From contig JAITUC010000033.1 in assembly GCA_031286585.1 (NCBI GenBank), positions 1-63,976 of the forward strand: DNA of 63,976 nt, read 5' to 3'. Position 1 is the stretch's first letter, and every line of letters begins with the position of its first letter. Source of the stretch: Delftia acidovorans. Lineage in GTDB: Bacteria > Pseudomonadota > Gammaproteobacteria > Burkholderiales > Burkholderiaceae_C. The notes under the pieces were generated by a model. It searched no databases. It was not told where the DNA came from and saw only the letters and a program-made list of their open reading frames with translations. The position numbers and the translations under genes are program-made. Of the stretch, positions 20,390 to 29,443 are shown piece by piece.

Positions 20390-20511
20390 CAGCGGGGTTC
20401 CAATTCCTACGCCGCTTTGCGGGGATGCCCCGGATGGCCTGCCCAGGCCCCGGGGCTACACTGGTCCACAGGCCTGCGGCGCAGCAGGCGCCCATGACCA
20501 CAGGAGTTGCC

Positions 20512-20748
20512 ATGACCCCATCCTCCAGCCCCAATCTCGACAAGCTGCGCAACATCGTCCAGAAGTTCGGCGCAAGCTCCTTCACCACGGACCAGGTGGC
20601 CAGCGAATACGACGAAGCCCCCGCCACGGCGGAAAGCACCGAGCAGTTCGACGCCCTGCTGCAGCGCCACGCGGCCGTGCTGGGCATCCATGCCGTGCCC
20701 GGCAGCGGCGGCCAGGGCCACGGCGCCACCGTCTGGCAGCCCGCCTGA
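20512..20748 (+). CDS. Small hypothetical protein (78 aa)
   Basis: The start at 20512 is fixed by CAGGAG eight bases upstream; upstream in-frame ATGs at 20425 and 20494 are less likely. The first ~55 residues look folded and helical (SPNLDKLRNIVQKFG, then FTTDQVASEYDEAPAT), followed by a short glycine-rich end. No family is recognised. It is soluble and lacks cysteines. Coding is supported by the ribosome-binding site and codon usage like its neighbours. Confidence 0.6.
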   Translation: MTPSSSPNLDKLRNIVQKFGASSFTTDQVASEYDEAPATAESTEQFDALLQRHAAVLGIHAVPGSGGQGHGATVWQPA

Positions 20749-20824
20749 GCCCGCAGGCAGCGCCAAGCACGGCGCCGCTACACTCGCTGCGGCCGGCAAC
20801 GTGCCGGCGCGCAGCTCCCTCTTG

Positions 20825-21178
20825 ATGCCCTCACTCTCTCCCGATACCTGGCTGCTGCTTTCCGTGGCAGCCAGCGCCCTGCTGGTGCTCGCCTCCATAG
20901 GCTGGGTCTGGCACGGCACGCGCGCCCTGCCTGCGGACTCACGCGATGGCCGCAGCGCCCGGCGCATGGCAGCCCTGTTCGCACTGGGCGCCGTGGCCTG
21001 GCTGGCCTACGGGCTGTACACCGGCTATGCCGCGCTGTGGCGGGCAGACGCCCTGATGCTGTTTGCCCAGCAAGGCGCGCTGCTGCGACTGCCGCTGCTC
21101 ATCGGCGGCCTGGCCTGGGTCGCTGCCCTGCTGGTCACGCGCGTGCTGCGCACGCTGGGCCGGGCCGGATCGCCATAA
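20825..21178 (+). CDS. Small integral membrane protein (117 aa), unknown
   Basis: Three membrane segments are evident: LLLSVAASALLVLASIGWVW (about 8-27), AALFALGAVAWLAYGLYTGY (about 48-67) and LPLLIGGLAWVAALLVTRVL (about 88-107), with basic connecting loops. No family is recognised. It lies 76 bases after the small hypothetical gene on the same strand and is followed by a convergent dehydrogenase gene. Confidence 0.65.
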   Translation: MPSLSPDTWLLLSVAASALLVLASIGWVWHGTRALPADSRDGRSARRMAALFALGAVAWLAYGLYTGYAALWRADALMLFAQQGALLRLPLLIGGLAWVAALLVTRVLRTLGRAGSP

Positions 21179-21234
21179 GCCGGATCAACAGGCGCGCACG
21201 ATAGGTCGGCACGGCCGGTCACGGCCTTGCGCGC

Positions 21235-23847
21235 TCAGGGCGCGCCCACCTCCTTGGGCAGGACATAGGCACGCACGCTGTCGCCAGCCTTGGTGCCGGT
21301 CGATCCATGGCCGCCCGCCGCCACCACAACGTACTGGCGCTGGTCCGTGCCCAGGTAGGTCATGGGCGTGGCCTGGCCGCCTGCGGGCAGGCGGTCCTGC
21401 CAGATCTGCCGACCGCTGTCCACGTCGTAGGCGCGCAGATAATTGTCCAGTGCCCCCGAGTAGAAGGCCACGCCGCCCGCAGTCACCATCGGGCCGCCAA
21501 TGCCGGGCACGCCCATGCGAAAGCCCAGCGGCAGCGGGCTCAGGTCACGCGGCGTGCCGTTGCGGCGCTGCCAGACGATCTGGCCCGTGCGCAGGTCGGC
21601 ACCCGCCACAAAGCCCCAGGGCGGGGCCTGGCAGGGAATGCCCAGCGGGGAGACAAAGGGCTTGAGCCGCACCGCAAACGGTGCGCCGAAGTTTTCGTTG
21701 AGCGCGGGCAGGCCGTCCTTGGGCGGGCCGCCGTCCTGCACCAGCAGCGAGGTATCGTCCGCGCGCGGCACCAGGGTGGAGACGAAGGCCAGCCGCGTGG
21801 GCGTGGCAAACACCACCTGGCGGCGCGGGTCCACGGCCACGCCGCCCCAGTTGAAGACGCCGAAGTTGCCCGGATAGACCAGCGAGCCCTGCTCCGAGGG
21901 CGGCGTGAAGCGCCCCTCGTAGCGCAGGCGGCGAAAGGCCAGCCGGCACCACAGTTGCTCGAAGGGGCTGGCGCCCCACATGTCGCGCTCGGTCAGGGCC
22001 GGGGGGTTGAAGCTCAGTTGCGAATGCGGCTGCTTGGGCGCCGTGCGGTCGCCGCGTGCCGCGCCCTGCGGCGCAGGCACCTCGGTGACGGGCAGCAGCG
22101 GCTGGCCCGTGCGCCGGTCCAGCACGAACAACTCGCCCTGCTTGGTGGGCTGGACCAGGGCGGGCACGCTGCGGCCGCCGATCTCCAGGTCGATCAGGCT
22201 GGGTTGCGAAGGCACGTCGTAGTCCCAGAGATCGTGGTGCACGGTCTGGAACACCCAGCGCACGGCGCCCGTGGCAATGTCCAGCGCCACCACCGAGGAC
22301 GAATACTGCTCGGCCTCGGCGCTGCGCCGGCCGCCCCATTGGTCGGGCGGCGCATTGCCCATGGGCACAAAGACGAGGCCCAGTGTCTCGTCCACGCTGG
22401 AGATGGACCAGCTGTTGGGCGAACTGGGCACATAGGTCTGCCCCGGGGGCAGCGGCGTGCTGTTGCCTGGCCGTCCCGGGTCCCAGGCCCACAGCAGCGC
22501 GCCCGAGCGGATGTCGAATGCCCGGATCACGCCCGAGGGCTCGCGCGTGGAATGGTTGTCCAGCACCGTGCCGCCCACGATGATGCGGTCGCGCGCCACC
22601 GCCACCGGCGAGGTCGAGTAGTACGAGCCCGGCCTGCGCTCGGGCATGCCCTGCCAGAGGTCGATCTGGCCCTGGCCGCCCGCCACATTGCTGCAGGTCT
22701 GGCCATCCGCGGGATTGAGCGCGACCACCTTGCCGTCGGCCGTGGCCATGAACAGCTTGGCGGTACAGCGGCCATCATCGCCAGGGGCTGCAGATGCAGA
22801 AGCCGAGGCCGTGGATGCGGCGGTGGGTGCAGGCATGGCCTTCGCACCGGACCTCCTTGCAGCCGGCGCCACCGCCGAATGCGCCTGCCCTGCCGCCGCA
22901 TCGAACTGCGCGGCCGCCTGCGCCGACTGGTAGGACAGGCCCCGGCAGGTCAGATGCTGCAGCGCCAGCCCCTTGGGCATGGGCAGGTCGCGCCGCCACA
23001 GCTGCTTGCCCGTGGTGGCATCGAGCGCAATCACCGATTGGTGGGGCGTGCACAGGAACAGGCGCTCGCCGATCTTCAGCGGCGTGACCTCGAACGTGGT
23101 TTCTTCAGGATCGCCGGGTCTGCCGCGCACATCGCCCGTGCGGAACTCCCAGGCCAATTGCAGCAGCCGCACGTTGTGCGGGCCGATCTGGCGCAGCGGC
23201 GAATAGCGCTGGCCTGCTCCGGTGCGGCCGTAGGCATGCCATTCGCCATCGGGCACGGCATCGGTGGCGTCGCCCTGCAGCGCCGGCGGGCTGCGCAGGC
23301 CGCCCGCATCGGAGGCCACCATGGACATGTTCTGCACGGCCGTGACCTGGCCGTCGGCCGGCAGGTCCGACGCGGCGGCGGCCGTGCCCGCAAACTGGCC
23401 CTGGGTTTCATGGGCATCGCGCTGGCGCCCGAAGGACAGGCCCGCAAGAATGGCCGTGCCCAGCACCACCAGCGCCAGCGCCGTATGGGCCGGGGCAAGA
23501 CCCTGGTTCTGGCCCATGTCGGGCTCATGGCGCAGCGCGCGCACCGACCAGGGCAGCACCAGCAGCAGGCCCATCAGCCAGGGCACGCCCAGGCGCCCCG
23601 CCAGCGGCCACCAGTCCAGCCCTATCTCCCAGACGGCCCACAGCGCAGTGCCCAGCAGGCACAGCGCAAACAGCCACAGCGCCATGGCCGAACGGCGCGC
23701 CATGCCCAGCCCCACCAGCAGCAGCAGCAGGCCTGAGATCAGGTAGTAGCCACTGCCGCCCGCCAGCAAAAGCTGGGCGCCGCCCCAGGCCAGCCAGGCC
23801 CCGGCTGCCCACAGCAGCAAGGCCATCAACCAACGCCATACCGTCAT
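21235..23847 (-). CDS. gcd: Membrane-bound PQQ-dependent dehydrogenase (glucose/quinate/shikimate family)
   Basis: This 870-residue quinoprotein oxidises a sugar or cyclic polyol in the periplasm and passes electrons to ubiquinone. Five N-terminal membrane segments (about 1-140) precede an eight-bladed propeller domain containing GEWHAYGRTGAGQRYSPL, TPLKIGERLFLCTPHQSVIA, HHDLWDYDVPSQPSLIDLEI and GNFGVFNWGGVAVDP. An unusual alanine/serine-rich insertion (about residues 320-355) adds to the normal ~800. No pqq biosynthesis genes are nearby. Glucose is the commonest substrate, but quinate or shikimate cannot be excluded, so the symbol is tentative. Confidence 0.88.
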   Translation of the reverse strand: MTVWRWLMALLLWAAGAWLAWGGAQLLLAGGSGYYLISGLLLLLVGLGMARRSAMALWLFALCLLGTALWAVWEIGLDWWPLAGRLGVPWLMGLLLVLPWSVRALRHEPDMGQNQGLAPAHTALALVVLGTAILAGLSFGRQRDAHETQGQFAGTAAAASDLPADGQVTAVQNMSMVASDAGGLRSPPALQGDATDAVPDGEWHAYGRTGAGQRYSPLRQIGPHNVRLLQLAWEFRTGDVRGRPGDPEETTFEVTPLKIGERLFLCTPHQSVIALDATTGKQLWRRDLPMPKGLALQHLTCRGLSYQSAQAAAQFDAAAGQAHSAVAPAARRSGAKAMPAPTAASTASASASAAPGDDGRCTAKLFMATADGKVVALNPADGQTCSNVAGGQGQIDLWQGMPERRPGSYYSTSPVAVARDRIIVGGTVLDNHSTREPSGVIRAFDIRSGALLWAWDPGRPGNSTPLPPGQTYVPSSPNSWSISSVDETLGLVFVPMGNAPPDQWGGRRSAEAEQYSSSVVALDIATGAVRWVFQTVHHDLWDYDVPSQPSLIDLEIGGRSVPALVQPTKQGELFVLDRRTGQPLLPVTEVPAPQGAARGDRTAPKQPHSQLSFNPPALTERDMWGASPFEQLWCRLAFRRLRYEGRFTPPSEQGSLVYPGNFGVFNWGGVAVDPRRQVVFATPTRLAFVSTLVPRADDTSLLVQDGGPPKDGLPALNENFGAPFAVRLKPFVSPLGIPCQAPPWGFVAGADLRTGQIVWQRRNGTPRDLSPLPLGFRMGVPGIGGPMVTAGGVAFYSGALDNYLRAYDVDSGRQIWQDRLPAGGQATPMTYLGTDQRQYVVVAAGGHGSTGTKAGDSVRAYVLPKEVGAP

Positions 23848-23938
23848 GCCTGCCCCCTTGATGCCAGCCCGCAGACTCGATGCGCAAAGCCTAGCCCTGC
23901 CTGCGTGCGCCGCATGCAGGACGAATTCGACTCAGGCA

Positions 23939-23993
23939 GCGTGGAAGGGAAAGGGGGATGGAGAAGGGAGAAGGAAGAAGTGAGAAGACAAAG
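23939..23993. other. Polypurine/polypyrimidine tract
   Basis: About 50 consecutive bases on the plus strand are almost all A or G, broken only by single pyrimidines. It lies in the short gap after the DUF4124 gene and before the dehydrogenase start. Such tracts can form triplex DNA or act as pyrimidine-rich RNA on the minus strand, downstream of the gene ending at 24012. Confidence 0.5.
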
Positions 23994-24011
23994 CGCGGCG
24001 GCCGGTCCGCT

Positions 24012-24665
24012 TCAGCGGCGAGCGCCCGCAGCCCAAAGCTGGCGCAGCTGCACCAGTTCGGCATCGAATCGCTCGTGGATGCGGCGCTTTTCCTGGTCCT
24101 GCTGCTGGACGAAGCGCTGCTGCTCCTCCTGCGAGGCCGTGTTCTCGTTGACCTGGCGGCGCAGCGATGCCGGTGCCTTGGCGGGATCCTTCCTGTAGAA
24201 CTCCATCTCGGCGTTGAGGGCGGTGCGCTGCGTCTGCAGTTCCTGCTGGCGCTGGTGCGCCACGGAGATCACCTGATCGACCTGGGAGATGGCCTCGGCA
24301 CGCTCGGCATCGTGGGCAGCCTGGTTGGGGTAGCGCATGATCAGCGCCTTGTCGCGCGAGCGCTCCTCGCGCAGGCGGCGCTGCTCGGCCTGGTCGCGGC
24401 GGCGCTGGGCATCGAGTTCGGCACGCTCGTTCTCGGTCAGCGTGGGCCCCACGCGGCGCAGTTCCACGCCGGAGCTGCCCAGCACGCGCTGGTCACGGTC
24501 CAAGCATTCGGCAATGGGGCGGTCGGCCGTCAGGCGGCGGCCCCGGGCGTCGGTGCAGGAATAAATGCCCGGCCCGATGGGCACATCCTGGGCGAGCACG
24601 GCGCCGCCCATGGCAGCCAAGCCCATGGCACACAGCAAGGATCGTGCATGCATCGCCCGTTTCAT
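24012..24665 (-). CDS. Secreted DUF4124-type protein with coiled coil
   Basis: The 217-residue protein begins with a signal peptide (MKRAMHARSLLCAMG..., cleavage near VLAQ), followed by a short domain GIYSCTDARGRRLTADRPI that matches the DUF4124 pattern of small betaproteobacterial periplasmic proteins. The remainder (about 75-215) is a long, highly charged coiled coil rich in Q, E and R. It is probably periplasmic and may interact with the wall or other proteins. It follows pyrE by seven bases on the same strand, so both may share a transcript. Function unknown. Confidence 0.78.
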   Translation of the reverse strand: MKRAMHARSLLCAMGLAAMGGAVLAQDVPIGPGIYSCTDARGRRLTADRPIAECLDRDQRVLGSSGVELRRVGPTLTENERAELDAQRRRDQAEQRRLREERSRDKALIMRYPNQAAHDAERAEAISQVDQVISVAHQRQQELQTQRTALNAEMEFYRKDPAKAPASLRRQVNENTASQEEQQRFVQQQDQEKRRIHERFDAELVQLRQLWAAGARR

Positions 24666-24672
24666 GAACCGC

Positions 24673-25374
24673 TTACCCCTCGTCGTTGACTCCATAACGC
24701 TGGCGGTAGGCCAGCACGCGCTCATGGTGGCCGCTGCCCGCGCTGCCGCCCTGAATCTCGAGATAAAGCAATAAGTCTGCCAACTTTGCAATGGTGCAGA
24801 CCTGCATGCCCAGCTGGTTGCGCACGTACTGCACGGCGCTGTGGGGCACGTCCTGGCCATTCTCGGTGGCCATTTCCTGGCGGTCCAGCGCGATGGCCAC
24901 GGCATGCGGCGTGGCGCCGGCCGCGCGGATGATGGCGATGGACTCGCGCGCGGCCGTACCGGCGCTCATCACGTCGTCCACGATCAGCACGCGGCCCTTG
25001 AGGGGCGCGCCCACCAGGGTGCCGCCCTCGCCGTGGTCCTTGGCCTCCTTGCGGTTGTACGCAAAGGGCTTGTTCAGCCCCATGCGGGCCAGTTCCACGG
25101 CCACGGTGGCGGCCAGCGGTATGCCCTTGTAGGCCGGGCCGAAGATCATGTCGAACTCGATGCCGCTGGCCGCAATGGCTTTTGCATAGAATTCGGCGAG
25201 ACGGCCCATCTTGCCGCCGTCATCGAACAGGCCGGCATTGAAGAAGTACGGGCTCATGCGCCCGGCCTTGGTCTTGAACTCGCCGAAACGCAGCACACCT
25301 GCGTCCACCGCGAACTGCACAAACTCCTGCGCCAGACGGCCTGCGTCGTCGGCTTGCAGATTACTCACCACCAT
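24673..25374 (-). CDS. pyrE: Orotate phosphoribosyltransferase
   Basis: PyrE joins orotate to PRPP to make OMP, the fifth step of pyrimidine synthesis. The 233-residue protein has the SPYFFNAGLFDDGG loop, FGPAYKGIPLAATVA and the PRPP-binding motif VLIVDDVMSAGTA (about 129-141). The catalytic loop KEAKDHGEGG is intact. The ATG at 25374 is preceded by AAGGAT. Its start codon shares the palindrome CATG with the start of xth on the other strand, so each promoter must lie inside the other gene. Confidence 0.95.
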   Translation of the reverse strand: MVVSNLQADDAGRLAQEFVQFAVDAGVLRFGEFKTKAGRMSPYFFNAGLFDDGGKMGRLAEFYAKAIAASGIEFDMIFGPAYKGIPLAATVAVELARMGLNKPFAYNRKEAKDHGEGGTLVGAPLKGRVLIVDDVMSAGTAARESIAIIRAAGATPHAVAIALDRQEMATENGQDVPHSAVQYVRNQLGMQVCTIAKLADLLLYLEIQGGSAGSGHHERVLAYRQRYGVNDEG

Positions 25375-26188
25375 GGATTCATCCTTGTTCAAATTGACCA
25401 GCCTCAACCTCAACGGCATCCGCTCGGCCTCGACCAAGGGCGTCGAAGCCTGGATCGAGGCCACTGCGCCGGATTGTATTTGCGTGCAGGAAATCAAGGC
25501 CCAGGCCGCCGACATGACCGGACGCTTCGAGCTGCTGGCCGGCCTGCGCGGCCACTTCCACTACGCCGAGAAAAAGGGCTACTCGGGCGTGGGCGTCTAC
25601 AGCCGCCACGAGCCCAGCGATGTCGTGGTCGGCTTCGGCTCGCACGAGTTCGACGCCGAGGGCCGCTATGTGGAGGCGCGCTTCGACACGCCCGCGCGCA
25701 AGCTGTCCATCATCAGCGCCTACTTTCCCAGCGGCAGCTCGGGCGAACTGCGCCAGACGGCCAAGTTCCGCTTCCTGGCCGAAATGCACGCCCACCTGAT
25801 GCGCATGAAGGGCGAGCGCGAGTTCATCCTCTGCGGCGACATCAACATCGCCCACCAGCAGATCGACCTCAAGAACTGGCGCAGCAACCAGAAAAACAGC
25901 GGTTTCACGCCCGAGGAACGCGAGTGGATGACAAAATTGTTGAACAAAACTGAGCCGACTGGCGGCCTGGTGGACGTTTATCGCCTGCTCCAGCCCGACA
26001 CCACCGACGCCTGCTACACATGGTGGAGCAACCGCGGCCAGGCCTACGCCAACAACGTGGGATGGCGCCTGGACTACCACCTGGCCACCCCGGCCACTGC
26101 CGCGCTGGCACGCACCGAGCATATCTACAAGGATGTGAAGTTCTCGGACCATGCGCCGGTGACCATCGGCTATGACATGAAGCTGTGA
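25373..26188 (+). CDS. xth: Exodeoxyribonuclease III family AP endonuclease
   Basis: This 271-residue Mg-dependent nuclease repairs abasic sites and trims 3' ends. Signatures are LTSLNLNGIRSASTKGVEAW, CVQEIKAQ (catalytic Glu), the active-site LCGDINIAH, and the terminal SDHAPVTIGYD. The only ATG that keeps the N-terminal strand is at 25373, overlapping the pyrE ATG; a TTG at 25385 is an alternative start nearer the usual first residue. No clear ribosome-binding site is present. It is convergent with pntB. Confidence 0.93.
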   Translation: MDSSLFKLTSLNLNGIRSASTKGVEAWIEATAPDCICVQEIKAQAADMTGRFELLAGLRGHFHYAEKKGYSGVGVYSRHEPSDVVVGFGSHEFDAEGRYVEARFDTPARKLSIISAYFPSGSSGELRQTAKFRFLAEMHAHLMRMKGEREFILCGDINIAHQQIDLKNWRSNQKNSGFTPEEREWMTKLLNKTEPTGGLVDVYRLLQPDTTDACYTWWSNRGQAYANNVGWRLDYHLATPATAALARTEHIYKDVKFSDHAPVTIGYDMKL

Positions 26189-26240
26189 GCGCAAGGAGCG
26201 GCTCGCGCCGCCCCTTGTCCCTTGTGCCCCACGCAGCACC

Positions 26241-27665
26241 TCACTCCAGCGCCTTGCCCATGTCCTCCACCACCTTCTTGGCGTCGCCGAAGACCATCAT
26301 GGTCTTGTCCATGTAGAACAGTTCGTTGTCCAGGCCCGCATAGCCTGCCGCCATGGAGCGCTTGTTGACGATCACCGTCTTGGCCTTGTAGGCCTCCAGG
26401 ATGGGCATGCCGTAGATGGGGCTGCCCTTGACGTGCGCGGCGGGGTTCACCACGTCGTTGGCGCCCAGGATGATGGCCACGTCGGCCTGGCCGAACTCGC
26501 TGTTGATGTCCTCCATCTCGAAGACCTGGTCGTAGGGGACCTCGGCCTCGGCCAGCAGCACGTTCATGTGGCCCGGCATGCGGCCCGCCACCGGGTGGAT
26601 GGCATACTTCACCGTCACGCCGCGCTCGGTGAGCTTGTCGGCCAGTTCCTTGACCGCGTGCTGGGCACGCGCCACGGCCAGGCCGTAGCCGGGCACGATG
26701 ACCACGGTCTCGGCATTGCCCAGCACGAAGGCCGCATCGTCGGCGCTGCCGCTTTTCACGTTGCGCTGCTGCTGCGAACCCGCCGCCGCGCTGGCGGCCT
26801 CGCCGCCGAAGCCGCCCAGGATCACGCTGAAGAACGAGCGGTTCATGGCCTTGCACATGATGTAGCTCAGGATGGCGCCCGAGCTGCCCACCAGCGAACC
26901 CGCAATGATCAGCATGCTGTTGTTCAGCGAGAAGCCGATGCCCGCCGCCGCCCAGCCCGAGTAGCTGTTGAGCATGGACACGACCACCGGCATGTCCGCG
27001 CCGCCGATCGGAATGATCAGCAGCACGCCCAGCAGCAGTCCCAGGGCGATGACCAGCACGATGTCCATCCAGCTTTGGCTGTGCCAGAAGCCGAAGACGA
27101 AGAAGGCCGCCGCCAGCCCCAGCACGGCGTTGAGCGCATGCTGGCCCTTGAACTGCACGGGTGCGCCCTGGAACAGGCGGAACTTGTACTTGCCGCTGAG
27201 CTTGCCGAAGGCGATCACCGAGCCCGTGAAGGTCACGGCGCCGATGAAGGCGCCCAGCGCCAGCTCCACGCGGTTGCCGCCCGGAATGGCTCCGCCCTTG
27301 GCCGTGATGGCAAAGGCCCAGGGCTCGGCCACGGCGGCCACGGCGATGAACACCGCCGCCAGGCCGATCATGCTGTGCATGAAGGCGACCAATTCGGGCA
27401 TCTTGGTCATCTCCACGCGCTGGGCCATGACCGCGCCGGCCGTGCCGCCGACCAGCAGGCCCAGCAGCACCCAGCTCAGGCCCAGGGCGTTGCCGCCGGC
27501 CAGCTGCACGATGAGCGCCGCCGTGGTGAGCACGGCGATCACCATGCCGGCCATGCCGAACAGGTTGCCGCGGATGGACGTGGTGGGATGCGACAGCCCC
27601 TTGAGCGCCTGGATGAAGCAGACGCTGGCCACCAGGTAGAGCAGCGTGACGAGGTTCATGCTCAT
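26241..27665 (-). CDS. pntB: Proton-translocating NAD(P) transhydrogenase, beta subunit
   Basis: PntB forms much of the proton channel and the NADP-binding domain III. The 474-residue protein has about nine membrane segments followed by a Rossmann domain containing VVIVPGYGLAVARAQH, HPVAGRMPGHMNVLLAEA and ANDVVNPAAH, all classic for NADP binding. It starts in the pntAB stop codon (ATGA overlap). A second ATG two codons in is equally usable. The complex makes NADPH from NADH using the proton gradient. Confidence 0.96.
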   Translation of the reverse strand: MSMNLVTLLYLVASVCFIQALKGLSHPTTSIRGNLFGMAGMVIAVLTTAALIVQLAGGNALGLSWVLLGLLVGGTAGAVMAQRVEMTKMPELVAFMHSMIGLAAVFIAVAAVAEPWAFAITAKGGAIPGGNRVELALGAFIGAVTFTGSVIAFGKLSGKYKFRLFQGAPVQFKGQHALNAVLGLAAAFFVFGFWHSQSWMDIVLVIALGLLLGVLLIIPIGGADMPVVVSMLNSYSGWAAAGIGFSLNNSMLIIAGSLVGSSGAILSYIMCKAMNRSFFSVILGGFGGEAASAAAGSQQQRNVKSGSADDAAFVLGNAETVVIVPGYGLAVARAQHAVKELADKLTERGVTVKYAIHPVAGRMPGHMNVLLAEAEVPYDQVFEMEDINSEFGQADVAIILGANDVVNPAAHVKGSPIYGMPILEAYKAKTVIVNKRSMAAGYAGLDNELFYMDKTMMVFGDAKKVVEDMGKALE

Positions 27666-28006
27666 GGCTGGCCCTCCGCCTTGGCGTCCTTGCCGTCCTT
27701 GGCTGGAGCGCTCTTGCGCTCTTTCTTGCGGAACATCTCCAGCATGCGCCGCGTGACCAGGAAGCCGCCGAACACGTTGACCGCAGCCAGCGCCACGGCC
27801 AGCACGCCCATGGTCTTGCCCAGGCCCGTTTCCGTGAGCGCCGCCGCCAGCATGGCGCCGACGATGACGATGGCCGAGATGGCATTCGTCACCGCCATCA
27901 GCGGCGTGTGCAGCGCAGGCGTGACGGTCCACACCACGTGGTAGCCCACGTAGATGGCCAGCACGAAGATGATGAGATGGATGATGGTGGGGGATACGGC
28001 TTCCAT
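27662..28006 (-). CDS. pntAB: NAD(P) transhydrogenase subunit alpha, part 2 (membrane domain)
   Basis: This 114-residue piece supplies the four alpha-chain membrane helices (about 8-90), which in Escherichia coli are fused to domain I. Splitting alpha into two genes is common in this group. The ATG at 28006 follows GGAGGAAA; a longer frame from 28033 is not supported. The C-terminal end is strongly basic (KKERKSAPAKDGKDAK), a cytoplasmic tail that resembles the lysine-rich end of MreC in composition. One base separates it from the pntAA stop. Confidence 0.93.
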   Translation of the reverse strand: MEAVSPTIIHLIIFVLAIYVGYHVVWTVTPALHTPLMAVTNAISAIVIVGAMLAAALTETGLGKTMGVLAVALAAVNVFGGFLVTRRMLEMFRKKERKSAPAKDGKDAKAEGQP

Positions 28007-28007
28007 G

Positions 28008-29123
28008 TCATTTCCTCCGCAGCTGGCCTTCATGGGCCATCAGGCAAGCGGCCACAATGTCGTCCTCCATGTCCACATGCAGGGCGCCATCCTTGTTGAT
28101 GATGAGCTTGAGAAAATCGAGCACATTGCGTGCGTACAGCGCCGAGGCATCGGCCGCCACCATGGCGGGCAGGTTGGTCAGTCCCACGATGGTCACGCCA
28201 TGCGTGACCACCGTCATGCCGGCCTGGGTCAGCGGGCAGTTGCCGCCGCGCTCTGCCGCCAGGTCCACGATGACGGCGCCGGGCTTCATGGCCTGCACCA
28301 TCTCGGCCGTGACCAGCACGGGCGCGGCCCGGCCCGGGATCAGCGCCGTGGTGATGACCACGTCGGCCTGGGCCACGCGCTTGGCCACCTCGACCTTCTG
28401 GCGGTCCAGCCAGCTTTGCGGCATGGGGCGCGCGTAGCCGCCCACGCCTTCGGCGGCTTCCTTTTCCTCGGCAGTCTCATAGGGCACGTCGATGAACTTG
28501 CCGCCCAGGGATTCGACCTGCTCACGCACGCTGGGCCGTACATCGCTGGCCTCGATCACGGCGCCCAGGCGCTTGGCCGTGGCAATGGCCTGCAGGCCCG
28601 CCACGCCCACGCCCAGCACCACGACGCGCGCGGCCTTCACCGTGCCCGCCGCCGTCATCAGCATGGGAAAGAAGCGCTGGTACTGGTTGGCCGCAATCAT
28701 CACGGCCTTGTAGCCGGCGATATTGGCCTGGCTGGACAGCACGTCCATGCTCTGCGCACGCGTGGTGCGCGGCGCCGCCTCCAGCGCATAGGCCGTGATG
28801 CCCGCATCGGCCAGGCGCTGCAGGCCTGCGGGCTGGAACGGGTCCAGCATGCCGACCATCGTCGCGCCCCTGCGGATGCCGGCCAACTCGTCCTCCGAAG
28901 GGATGCGGACCTTGAGCACCAGGTCGGCGCCCAGGGCGCCGGCCACATCGACGATCTCCGCACCCGCTGCCTCGTACAAGGCATCGGGCACGCTGGCCGC
29001 CACTCCCGCCCCCGCCTGCACGCGCAGCACATGGCCTTGCGCACGCAGCTTCTTGACGGTCTCGGGGGTCGCAGCCACCCGGGTTTCTCCTGCCATGGTC
29101 TCGGCAGGCACGCCAATCAACAT
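28008..29123 (-). CDS. pntAA: NAD(P) transhydrogenase subunit alpha, part 1 (NAD-binding domain)
   Basis: Domain I, 371 residues, binds NAD(H) in the cytosol. It opens MLIGVPAETMAGETRVAATP, has the Rossmann region VVVLGVGVAGLQAIATAKRL followed by SDVRPSVREQVESLGGKF, and the mobile-loop region with GYARPMPQSW. The start at 29123 is set by GAGGGAGA upstream. It is the first gene of pntAA-pntAB-pntB. The 320 bases upstream presumably carry the promoter. Confidence 0.95.
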   Translation of the reverse strand: MLIGVPAETMAGETRVAATPETVKKLRAQGHVLRVQAGAGVAASVPDALYEAAGAEIVDVAGALGADLVLKVRIPSEDELAGIRRGATMVGMLDPFQPAGLQRLADAGITAYALEAAPRTTRAQSMDVLSSQANIAGYKAVMIAANQYQRFFPMLMTAAGTVKAARVVVLGVGVAGLQAIATAKRLGAVIEASDVRPSVREQVESLGGKFIDVPYETAEEKEAAEGVGGYARPMPQSWLDRQKVEVAKRVAQADVVITTALIPGRAAPVLVTAEMVQAMKPGAVIVDLAAERGGNCPLTQAGMTVVTHGVTIVGLTNLPAMVAADASALYARNVLDFLKLIINKDGALHVDMEDDIVAACLMAHEGQLRRK

Positions 29124-29443
29124 ACCGGTTCTCCCTCGCGTGATGCCGGTACCCGCCCTGCATTGCGCAGGTGGCGGCCCGGCCCATCCTCGAAAAAATC
29201 CTTGCGTGCCTGCATCGGGGGCAGGCTGGCTCGGCGGCACGGCTAGCTTGTAACACGGCCGCGTGGCGGCAGCCACGGGGTCTGCCCGCGAGACTGTCTC
29301 CTGTCCGTCACAGGACCTGGATTGCCACGAGATGACAGCCACATTAAATGATCGCCATCCACGGCCCGGCGGACCGCTGACGTGTCCCAATGCACCTTTG
29401 AACGACTGCAGCGGCGCATCCGCGCAGTGCGAAGGAATGCACC
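29124..29443. other. 320-base divergent intergenic region
   Basis: This gap separates pntAA (minus) from the zinc-ribbon gene (plus). It should hold both promoters. I see no strong promoter, hairpin with T tract, or repeat. A short inverted pair around TGTCTCCTGTCCGTCACAGG is the only dyad noticed. Confidence 0.4.
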
